A program made the translations under genes and the position numbers. A stretch of DNA of 64,000 bases from Chryseobacterium oranimense (lineage in GTDB: Bacteria; Bacteroidota; Bacteroidia; Flavobacteriales; Weeksellaceae): the NCBI RefSeq assembly GCF_900129755.1, contig NZ_FQWT01000001.1, positions 1,054,001 to 1,118,000 on the forward strand, in the 5' to 3' direction. Shown piece by piece: positions 25,379-32,231 of the stretch. Position 1 is the stretch's first letter. The number at the start of each line of letters is the position of its first letter. The notes beneath the pieces are model-generated. The model saw only the letters and a program-made list of their open reading frames with translations, was not told where the DNA came from and made no database searches.

Positions 25379-26173
25379 TTAAATAGCTACCGGTGCTTTA
25401 ATTCCCGGATGCGGATCATAATTTTCCAGGGTAAAGTCTTCAAAACTGAAGCTGAAAATATCTTTCACTTCCGGATTTAATTTCATGGTCGGAAGTGGTC
25501 TCGGCTCTCTGGAAAGCTGCTTTTTTACCTGTTCAAAATGGTTATTGTAGATGTGAACATCCCCGAAACTGTGGATATAGTCTCCTACTTCAAGGTCACA
25601 AACCTGGGCAACCATCATCAGTAGCAATGCATAGCTTGCAATATTGAACGGTACTCCCAGAAATACATCAGCGCTTCTCTGGTACAGCTGCAGGGAAAGT
25701 TTTCCATCCGCTACATAAAACTGAAAAAGGGCGTGGCATGGTGCAAGGGCCATATTTGGAATTTCTGCGGCGTTCCATGCGGAAACGATCAGTCTTCTTG
25801 AATCCGGATTTTTTTTAATCTGATCTATCACCTCGGTGATCTGATCTACCACTTTTCCGTCAGCTCCCTGCCAGCTTCTCCACTGGGCTCCGTAAACAGG
25901 TCCCAAGTCTCCGTTCTCATCAGCCCATTCGTCCCAGATGCTTACTCCGTTTTCGTTGAGGTATTTGATGTTGGTATCACCATTCAGAAACCACAGCAAT
26001 TCGTAGATAATGGATTTCAGGTGTACCTTTTTGGTGGTCACCATCGGAAATCCTTTTGACAGGTCATATCTTAGCTGGTACCCGAAAACACTTCTGGTTC
26101 CGGTCCCGGTTCTATCCGTCTTATCTGTTCCATTGTCTAAAATATGCTGTAAAAGTTCGAGGTAGTTCTGCAT
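25379..26173 (-). CDS. thyA: Thymidylate synthase
   Basis: The 264-residue protein is a complete Thy[13 protein letters not shown] at the N-terminus, [14 protein letters not shown], the catalytic Cys in [30 protein letters not shown] and the end [12 protein letters not shown]. It methylates dUMP to dTMP with methylenetetrahydrofolate. Dihydrofolate reductase, often next to it, is not present here. A terminator for the SDR gene lies just upstream, so thyA should have its own promoter in the 60 bp before it. Confidence 0.97.
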   Translation of the reverse strand: MQNYLELLQHILDNGTDKTDRTGTGTRSVFGYQLRYDLSKGFPMVTTKKVHLKSIIYELLWFLNGDTNIKYLNENGVSIWDEWADENGDLGPVYGAQWRSWQGADGKVVDQITEVIDQIKKNPDSRRLIVSAWNAAEIPNMALAPCHALFQFYVADGKLSLQLYQRSADVFLGVPFNIASYALLLMMVAQVCDLEVGDYIHSFGDVHIYNNHFEQVKKQLSREPRPLPTMKLNPEVKDIFSFSFEDFTLENYDPHPGIKAPVAI

Positions 26174-26240
26174 TTCTGAAAGTGGTTTTTATGGTTCAAA
26201 TTTAGAAAAATCTAACCGATTTCCACTTATCACAGATCAT

Positions 26241-26269
26241 AAAAAAGCATTCATTTTCATGAATGCTTT
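26241..26269 (-). terminator. Terminator of the SDR gene
   Basis: AAAGCATTCAT / ATGAATGCTTT with a 4-nt loop; on the minus strand it ends in a U run (26241-26246). Confidence 0.85.
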
Positions 26270-26294
26270 GTATAGGGCTGATGTTATTTTTCTA

Positions 26295-27044
26295 TTAAAC
26301 AGCAGTATATCCACCGTCTATGAGATAATATCCTCCTGTTATAAATGAAGATTTATCTGAACTCAGGAACAGAACTAATTCTGCAACTTCCTGAGCAGTA
26401 CCGAGACGTCCTATGGGGTGTTTTCCTATCAATAATTCTTTCTTGTCTTCATCCAATTCCTGCAAAAGCGGGGTATCAATATACCCAGGACCTACTGCAT
26501 TGCAACGGATTCCTTTTTGTCCGTACTCTGCTCCTATATTTTTGGTAAGCCCTACCACTGCATGTTTTGCCGTTGTATATGCCGAAGAAAGTGGTGCCGC
26601 CACACTCCCATGGATAGAAGCCATATTGACAATCACTCCACCTCCGTTCTTCTCCATTTCCAGGATTTCATATTTGCAGCCATAAAATACACCATCAAGA
26701 TTAATACTTAAGACTTTTCTCCAGCTATCCAGGCTGTAATCTCCGGTTAAAGCTGCTTCGCCGCCAATTCCTGCATTATTGCATGCAATATCAAGTTTTC
26801 CATAAATCTCGGCAGTTTTTCTGACAAGGTTTTCTACATCTTCTGCGTTTGCGGTGTCAGCCTTTATAAATGAAGCTTCCCCTCCTTCCGACTTTATCTT
26901 TTCTACAGCTTCTTTACCATGTTCTTCATTGATATCCGATACGATAACTTTTGCTCCTTCTTTAGCATACAGCTGAGCCACTGCTAAACCGATTCCTGAA
27001 CCTGCACCTGTTACCAGTGCAACTTTGTTTTCTAAAATTCCCAT
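26295..27044 (-). CDS. SDR-family oxidoreductase
   Basis: The 249-residue protein is a classical short-chain dehydrogenase: cofactor motif TGAGSGIG, NNAG, the catalytic Ser in VNMASIHGS and Tyr-Lys in YTTAKHAV, and the end GGYYLIDGGYTAV. An Asp follows beta strand 2 (VIVSDIN), which favours NAD over NADP. The substrate is not predictable. Single gene with its own terminator. The 250 bp upstream are very AT-rich, and I find no gene or clear promoter there. Confidence 0.9.
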   Translation of the reverse strand: MGILENKVALVTGAGSGIGLAVAQLYAKEGAKVIVSDINEEHGKEAVEKIKSEGGEASFIKADTANAEDVENLVRKTAEIYGKLDIACNNAGIGGEAALTGDYSLDSWRKVLSINLDGVFYGCKYEILEMEKNGGGVIVNMASIHGSVAAPLSSAYTTAKHAVVGLTKNIGAEYGQKGIRCNAVGPGYIDTPLLQELDEDKKELLIGKHPIGRLGTAQEVAELVLFLSSDKSSFITGGYYLIDGGYTAV

Positions 27045-27298
27045 ATTGATAAAATTTAATATGTTTTTTGTTTAAATAACTATCTTCAATTTACTACAAA
27101 AACCAATAAAATTCTAAATTTTAACAATAAAGTTTTCTTAATTTTACACCAATAATACCAAATTATTTAAAAATCAATTCAATTTATTAAAATAATTTGT
27201 AATTTAATAACAATAGAACATTACATCTTATTGGATTTTGTTCAATGCTTAATATGAAAACGGAAAACTATTTCGTTTGCGGATCAGACGAAATAATA

Positions 27299-27739
27299 CT
27301 ATTCTATGGACCAAATAGTTTGAGAGACCGCATTAACTGAAAACGTCTCACCTGCTTTTTTTCCTGACATTGCTTTAATAAGTGGTGATTCTGCAGAAAC
27401 CGTCATGATTTTCTGATTTTCTAAGATGATTTCACCCACTGATACGGCAACATAAAAAAGTCCTTTATCTGTTTTTACCAAAGCTCCGGTCTGAACTTTG
27501 CCTGAGGCTTCTGCTGATATCTTTTGGATAATGGATTGCTGATTCAAAGCTTCATTAAGCTGTCGCTGGAGGTTATTGATTTCCTGCTGAAGCATTTCGC
27601 GGCCGGTTTCATATTTATCACCCATGGAACTTTTGGTATCATTGTTAGAAGCCCTGGTTTCTGCAATCAGGTTTTCAAAAGACTGAATCTTGTCATTGAT
27701 CTTTGCTTTGATGATGTTTAATAATTCCTGTTTGTTCAT
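27299..27739 (-). CDS. GreA/GreB-like protein
   Basis: The 146-residue protein has an N-terminal coiled-coil hairpin (residues about 1-75) and a C-terminal domain with SPLIKAMSGKKAGETF, close to the Gre-factor pattern SPLxxALxGKxxGD. Gre factors enter the secondary channel of RNA polymerase and stimulate cleavage of backtracked RNA. The acidic pair at the tip of the Gre coiled coil is not obvious here (MGDKYETGREM is the nearest), so it may act differently. Some automated annotations give it unrelated names. Confidence 0.7.
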   Translation of the reverse strand: MNKQELLNIIKAKINDKIQSFENLIAETRASNNDTKSSMGDKYETGREMLQQEINNLQRQLNEALNQQSIIQKISAEASGKVQTGALVKTDKGLFYVAVSVGEIILENQKIMTVSAESPLIKAMSGKKAGETFSVNAVSQTIWSIE

Positions 27740-27781
27740 ATCGTGATATTCCGGTGAAATGATTCCTACAAATTAAATAAA

Positions 27782-27850
27782 TTTTGGCTAAAGCCTATTA
27801 CAAATGTATATAAAAAGCGGGCTAAAGCCCGCTCCTGTTGAGTATTTTTA
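27782..27850. repeat. GGCTAAAGCC repeat, copy 1
   Basis: TTTTGGCTAAAGCC and, 25 bases on, GCGGGCTAAAGCCCGC followed by TCCTGTTGAGTATTTT. The second part is a palindrome able to form a hairpin. A second copy lies at 42327-42400 with the same order of words. It is in the gap between the amylase and the GreA-like gene and could serve as terminator of the amylase gene. Confidence 0.75.
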
Positions 27851-27919
27851 AAAGGTTGAAAATTCATCTTAACAAAATTCCTATCTGAGATGTTTTTCAA
27901 ACTTATAATTTGTTCATAT

Positions 27920-29266
27920 TTATTTTTCAAAAACTGCATAATCTGAAACTTTGAAGTTGAAGTCTTTTTCGCCGTCAAAATTTCGTTTTGTCTTATCAAA
28001 AACATTTTTAAAAGTTCCTGAAAGGTTCTGATCTTCTATGGTAAAGCTTACAGGTTCTTTTGACATATTCAGGACTACCAGAACCTCATCTTTTCCATTT
28101 TTTCTGACGTAAGCCAGTATTTTATCATTGGCTGTAGTATTCAGAAGATACGTCGAAACATTGGTATCTCCTCCTCTTAATGCGGGATTGGATGTTTTCA
28201 GCTCCAGCAAGGTTTTGTAGAATTCTGCCATCTGGTAGTTGTTTGTCCATTTGATAGCATCTTTTTCAAAGAACTCAAGTCTTTTCGTATTCGGAAGTTC
28301 CTGCCCTGAATACAGCAGAGGAACACCATTCCAGGTTGCCGAGAATACAGCTATAGGCTTGGTAATCACCCCATATTTTTCGTATTCTGTTCCGTTCCAG
28401 GAATTTTCGTCGTGGTTGGTGGTAAACCAGGCTCTCATAGAAGTATCTCCGATATTGGAATACTGCTTCAAAAGATCTTTAAGTTCCTGCAAAGGTTCAT
28501 TTTTCTTGTAATAATCTGCTGATTTGTGCATCCATTTCCATGAATAGCTTGCATCAAATACTTTTCCATATTCCGGGCTTTCGATTTCATCAAATTCTCC
28601 CAACCAGAAAAGGGGCTTTATTTTTTCAACTTCGGGACGTGCCTGTTGCCAGAAATCCACCTCTACCCATGAAGCAAGATCACATCTGAAGCCATCAATA
28701 CCGGTTTCTTTTACCCAGAACTTCATGGCATCAATCATGGCCAGCCTCATTTCCTGATTTTTATAATCCAGCTCAATGATGTCATCCATTCCTGAGGCAA
28801 TATGGAATTTCCCGTCAGGGTCTTTCAGATAAAATTCAGGGTGTGTTTTTGTCCAGATATGATCCCAGCCCGTATGGTTGGCCACCCAGTCTATGATTAC
28901 TTTGAATCCTAAACGGTGGGCTTCGTTTACCATATGTTTGAAATCATTCATTGTTCCGAACTCGGGATTAATGGATGTATAATCCGAGGCTGCATAAGGA
29001 CTTCCAAGGCTTCCTTTTTTGTTTTGCTGAGCAATAGGGGTAATTGGCATGAACCACAGGGTTCTGACTCCCATGTTTTTCAGGCGGGGCATTTCTTTTT
29101 CAAATGCTTTAAATGTTCCTTCCTGTGTATATTGTCTTATGTTTACTTCATAAATATTGGTCGTATGCTTCCATTCCTTCGGCAGATCCATAGTGTTTTT
29201 CGTATTTTGAGTAGCGCAGGAAACCATTCCCAGGCCAATTATTGCTAATAGAATTAATTTCTTCAT
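27920..29266 (-). CDS. Alpha-amylase family (GH13) lipoprotein
   Basis: The 448-residue protein starts with a lipoprotein signal (LGMVSCAT) and has the GH13 conserved regions: region I DWVANHT, region II GFRCDLAS with the nucleophile Asp, region III with the acid Glu in WLGEFDE and region IV TNHDEN. It should cleave alpha-glucans or oligosaccharides at the cell surface or in the periplasm. No SusC/SusD pair is near, so it is not part of a full polysaccharide locus. A -7 box lies 15 bp upstream. Confidence 0.92.
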   Translation of the reverse strand: MKKLILLAIIGLGMVSCATQNTKNTMDLPKEWKHTTNIYEVNIRQYTQEGTFKAFEKEMPRLKNMGVRTLWFMPITPIAQQNKKGSLGSPYAASDYTSINPEFGTMNDFKHMVNEAHRLGFKVIIDWVANHTGWDHIWTKTHPEFYLKDPDGKFHIASGMDDIIELDYKNQEMRLAMIDAMKFWVKETGIDGFRCDLASWVEVDFWQQARPEVEKIKPLFWLGEFDEIESPEYGKVFDASYSWKWMHKSADYYKKNEPLQELKDLLKQYSNIGDTSMRAWFTTNHDENSWNGTEYEKYGVITKPIAVFSATWNGVPLLYSGQELPNTKRLEFFEKDAIKWTNNYQMAEFYKTLLELKTSNPALRGGDTNVSTYLLNTTANDKILAYVRKNGKDEVLVVLNMSKEPVSFTIEDQNLSGTFKNVFDKTKRNFDGEKDFNFKVSDYAVFEK

Positions 29267-29280
29267 TCATCTATTTTTAG

Positions 29281-29288
29281 CAAAAGTA
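29281..29288 (-). promoter_or_regulatory. -7 element of the amylase gene
   Basis: TACTTTTG on the minus strand matches TAnnTTTG, 14 bases before the ATG. No -33 TTG at the right distance. Between here and 29495 I see no gene. Confidence 0.55.
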
Positions 29289-29494
29289 AGGAATGTTTTT
29301 TTGTTGATGAAAGGAAAAAGGGAATTGACTATAATGGATTTTTACTTCGAAGGTTTTTTTTAGGCTTGAATAAGAAAATAGTGGATGTTTAATTTTGAAT
29401 TTATCGGAGCTATGGAAAATTGGAGCTTTTTTCACGCAAAGTTTATGTTCTTAGCTGTTGTATATTCTGTCCGAGCAAAATCCACTTTGATACA

Positions 29495-29525
29495 AAAAAG
29501 CCCCGGACAAAAATCCAGGGCTTTA
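29495..29525 (-). terminator. Terminator of the pRiA4b-type gene
   Basis: AAAGCCCCGGA / TCCAGGGCTTT, one mismatch, 6-nt loop; on the minus strand it is followed by UUUUU. It lies 18 bp after the stop codon. Confidence 0.8.
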
Positions 29526-29542
29526 TATTGTTTCAGATGTTG

Positions 29543-30142
29543 TTATCTTTCATCATCGTTATCATCATCATCTTCGAAAACATCATCGTTGTAGTTTTCT
29601 TCTTCCTCGTCATCGAAGCTGTCGTCATCTTCATCTTCGAAACTGGTGTTTCCTCCAAAGTCATCATCAAAGCTGAAATCGTCGTCCATAAGCGGCATTG
29701 CCGATCTTTTTTTGGATCCACCTGCATTTCCGCTTCTGCTTGGCGCCTTTAATGGAACGTTTCCGAATCTGTATACAGTAATAGGGTAATTAACTCCTTT
29801 TGTTTCTTCGATGATTTCCACCAACTCACAGTATAGCTCCCAAAGATCAAGAAGCCCGTACTGAAACTGTGCCTTGTCGCCTATTTTTTCAAAAGCTTCA
29901 TCAATGTAAACATCCGACATAATCTCGCCATCACCATCGTCACTCATATCTTCCAGAGGAACGCTTTTAACTATCGTCCCGTCATCTTCCAGCATATTAA
30001 AAGTGGAAAGCTCGTCTCCCTGCAGACTGAACGCACTTTTAATTCCCAAATGTAAGTTCCATAGCGATTGTTTTCCCTTCACTTCAATATCTCGGAAAAT
30101 ATCCTCTTTCGCATCTAATATTACGCGGATCTTGTAAACCAT
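29543..30142 (-). CDS. Plasmid pRiA4b ORF-3-like protein with acidic tail
   Basis: The 199-residue protein begins with the pRiA4b ORF-3 / IS1096-passenger fold: YKIRVILDAKEDIFRDIEV, SLWNLHLGIKSAF, and the later LWELYCELVEI. Residues from about 150 onward are almost only Asp and Glu with some Phe and Asn, a strongly acidic, low-complexity tail. The family is common on chromosomes of Bacteroidota; its role is unknown and the mobile-element name is historical. There is no transposase nearby. Confidence 0.8.
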   Translation of the reverse strand: MVYKIRVILDAKEDIFRDIEVKGKQSLWNLHLGIKSAFSLQGDELSTFNMLEDDGTIVKSVPLEDMSDDGDGEIMSDVYIDEAFEKIGDKAQFQYGLLDLWELYCELVEIIEETKGVNYPITVYRFGNVPLKAPSRSGNAGGSKKRSAMPLMDDDFSFDDDFGGNTSFEDEDDDSFDDEEEENYNDDVFEDDDDNDDER

Positions 30143-30277
30143 ATCAGTTTCTTAAATTACTTTTTTTGCCTTAATTATTATGATAAATCTCTGTTGCAAA
30201 TATATAATAAATGACATGTGACAAAAAAATATTTCAGGATTTTTTAAAATATTTTTTTTTCTTACATTTTACCAAAA

Positions 30278-31309
30278 TTATTTACTTTTTTCAAGCATAA
30301 AACTGAATTTAGTGCCTTCAAGATAGACACTTTCTACGGTAATATTTTCGTTGTGGGCCTCCAGGATGTGCTTCACGATGGCCAGTCCTAGCCCGGAACC
30401 TCCTTCTCTTCTGCTTCTGCTGGTTTCCACACGGTAGAACCTTTCGAAGATCCTGGGAAGGGCTTCCGCTTTAATTCCCATACCATTATCTATTACTTCA
30501 ATGAGTACTTTATTTTTGAGGACACTGGTTTTTACGGCTACTTTGGCTTCCTGCCTGTTGGCATAATGAATGGCATTGGAAATAAGGTTAATGAAAACCT
30601 GTGAAATTTTTTGTTTGTCGGCATCTACAAAGATCTGGGGATGAAGGGTCTGAATCTGGAGAGTGGCATTATGTTTTTCTGCTTCAAATTCAAGAAGCTC
30701 AAAAATTTCCTTAATCAAAAGGTTAACATCAAATTTTGAAACGGTAATACTGATTTCTCCTGCTTCAAGCCTGTTGATCATATCAAGATCCGTAACGATG
30801 GCTATTAATCTTTCTACGGACTTATCTATTCTTTCCAGGTATTTGTCACGGATGGTAAGGTTATCTACCCCGCCGTCTCTTAGGGTTTCCACATATCCCT
30901 GAATGGAAAACAGGGGTGTTTTGAGCTCATGGGAAACGTTTCCTATATATTCTTTACGGTAGCTTTCCATTTCTTTCATCATATCGATCTCCGTTACCTG
31001 CTGCTGGTTAAGATCAGAGAATCTTTCGCCCAGTTCTTTAATGGTGATATTTTCGTTATTGTCGTGAACAATTTCCTGGGGAAGCATTTGTGAAAGTCCG
31101 CGGACCTGTTTTTTCCCGTAATAGTTGAAAAGAAGCTCCAGAACCACATAGTTGATCATAAAGATGAGAACCAGGCAGGTGAAAAGACCGATTTTAAAAA
31201 ATGGGGTCTGGTAATAGATGTCCTTCAGCGAATCGAAGATGATCACTAAAAGAAACATCACCAGTGTCAGAAGACACGAGGCGACGAGTGTAAGTCTGTA
31301 AAATTTCAA
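30278..31309 (-). CDS. PhoR-like sensor histidine kinase
   Basis: The 343-residue protein has two membrane helices in its first 65 residues with almost no periplasmic loop, then a short linker, the phospho-acceptor His 127 in GNVSHELKTPL, the N box LISNAIHYA, G1 VIDNGMGI and G2 GSGLGLAIVKHI. It belongs to the PhoR/EnvZ class of kinases. The small extracytoplasmic part means that it senses through the membrane or a partner, as PhoR does. It follows the response regulator gene by 46 bp, in the same direction. Confidence 0.92.
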   Translation of the reverse strand: MKFYRLTLVASCLLTLVMFLLVIIFDSLKDIYYQTPFFKIGLFTCLVLIFMINYVVLELLFNYYGKKQVRGLSQMLPQEIVHDNNENITIKELGERFSDLNQQQVTEIDMMKEMESYRKEYIGNVSHELKTPLFSIQGYVETLRDGGVDNLTIRDKYLERIDKSVERLIAIVTDLDMINRLEAGEISITVSKFDVNLLIKEIFELLEFEAEKHNATLQIQTLHPQIFVDADKQKISQVFINLISNAIHYANRQEAKVAVKTSVLKNKVLIEVIDNGMGIKAEALPRIFERFYRVETSRSRREGGSGLGLAIVKHILEAHNENITVESVYLEGTKFSFMLEKSK

Positions 31310-31355
31310 TTTTACAAGTTTTTATAGGTTTATGTAAAGATAGGAATTTAAGTTA

Positions 31356-32033
31356 TTAAACGATAAGCTTATAACCGATCCCTTTTAATGTCTGGATAGT
31401 ATTGATTCCCAGTTTTTCTCTCAGTCTTCTGATGTGTACATCAATGGTTCTTTCTCCCACAATCACATCATTTCCCCACACTTTTTCAAGAATTTCTTCT
31501 CTTTTGAATACTTTTTCCGTGTTTGAGGCAAGAAGGTAAAGTAAATCGAACTCTTTTTTAGGAAGAAGGAACTGCTGTCCGCTTTTGGAAACCCTGAAAT
31601 TGTCCTTATCAATGACCAGATCCCCTATTTCAATAAGCTTGGCATTATCTGAAACCTGAGACGTCAGCTGTAATAATGCATTTACTTTAGAGATAAGAAT
31701 TTTCGGTTTGATCAGCTTTACAATGTAGTCGTTGGCTCCGGCCTGAAATCCTGCTAACTGGGAAAATTCTTCGCTTCTGGCAGAAAGAAATACAATAAGT
31801 GTTTTCTGGAGTTCTTTTACCTTGCGAAGTTCCTGGCAGGTTTCGATACCGTCTTTTTCAGGCATCATCACATCTAAAAGGATAAGATCGGGAATAATCT
31901 CTTTGGCTTTATCTATACCTTCGCTACCGTTTGTGGCTGTATAGATATCATAACCTTCTTTTTCCAGGTTGTAAGACAGAATCTCTAAAATATCCAGTTC
32001 ATCGTCTATTAAGAGTATTTTCTTTTGGTTCAT
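31356..32033 (-). CDS. PhoB/OmpR-family response regulator
   Basis: The 225-residue protein has a receiver domain with the acidic pocket (LLIDDE), phospho-acceptor Asp 54 (LILLDVMMPEKDG), Ser 84 and Lys 106, and an OmpR-type winged helix (RTIDVHIRRLREKLG ... LKGIGYKL). After Lys 106 the nearly invariant proline is replaced by leucine (DYIVKLIKPK), see findings. It is the first gene of an operon with the PhoR-like kinase and lies divergent from a TonB receptor gene. The -7 box is at 32052-32059 and 11-bp tandem repeats lie 40 bp further up. Confidence 0.92.
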   Translation of the reverse strand: MNQKKILLIDDELDILEILSYNLEKEGYDIYTATNGSEGIDKAKEIIPDLILLDVMMPEKDGIETCQELRKVKELQKTLIVFLSARSEEFSQLAGFQAGANDYIVKLIKPKILISKVNALLQLTSQVSDNAKLIEIGDLVIDKDNFRVSKSGQQFLLPKKEFDLLYLLASNTEKVFKREEILEKVWGNDVIVGERTIDVHIRRLREKLGINTIQTLKGIGYKLIV

Positions 32034-32051
32034 TTTAAATTTTTACTGAGT

Positions 32052-32059
32052 CAAAGTTA
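32052..32059 (-). promoter_or_regulatory. -7 element of the two-component operon
   Basis: TAACTTTG on the minus strand matches TAnnTTTG, 18 bases before the ATG. A TTG lies 23 nt upstream (32083-32085), at the long end of the accepted spacing. Confidence 0.55.
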
Positions 32060-32095
32060 ATAAATTTTAAAGCACAGATGAACAAATGTATTATC

Positions 32096-32117
32096 GTTCA
32101 CATAAAGTTAACAATAA
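32096..32117. promoter_or_regulatory. Tandem 11-bp repeats, possible Pho-box-like operator
   Basis: GTTCACATAAA and GTTAACAATAA stand head to tail with 11-bp spacing, the layout of PhoB/OmpR-type sites (7-bp word plus A/T-rich 4 bp). A third similar word, GTTTAGTTAAA, is at 32133-32143. They lie between the divergent regulator and TonB receptor genes, so they may control both. Confidence 0.5.
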
Positions 32118-32231
32118 TATTCTTTTCTTAATGTTTAGTTAAAAAAAAATTAAAATTCACTAAACCACTTACCCCATTTATCTTTTATTCCTTTGCACCG
32201 AAAGAATCTAGTAAATAAAGTAAGTAAGATA

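Noticed and set aside
27766..28005. 79-codon minus-strand frame over the end of the amylase gene
   Set aside because: Overlaps the amylase coding sequence in another frame and the adjacent repeat; no motif.
29560..29660. Repeated TCATCATC words, considered as a CRISPR or tandem repeat
   Set aside because: They are Asp/Glu codons of the acidic tail and have no regular repeat-spacer pattern.
29385..29752. Plus-strand frames of 69 and 110 codons
   Set aside because: They mirror the low-complexity acidic tail codons of the pRiA4b-type gene on the other strand and show no family motif.
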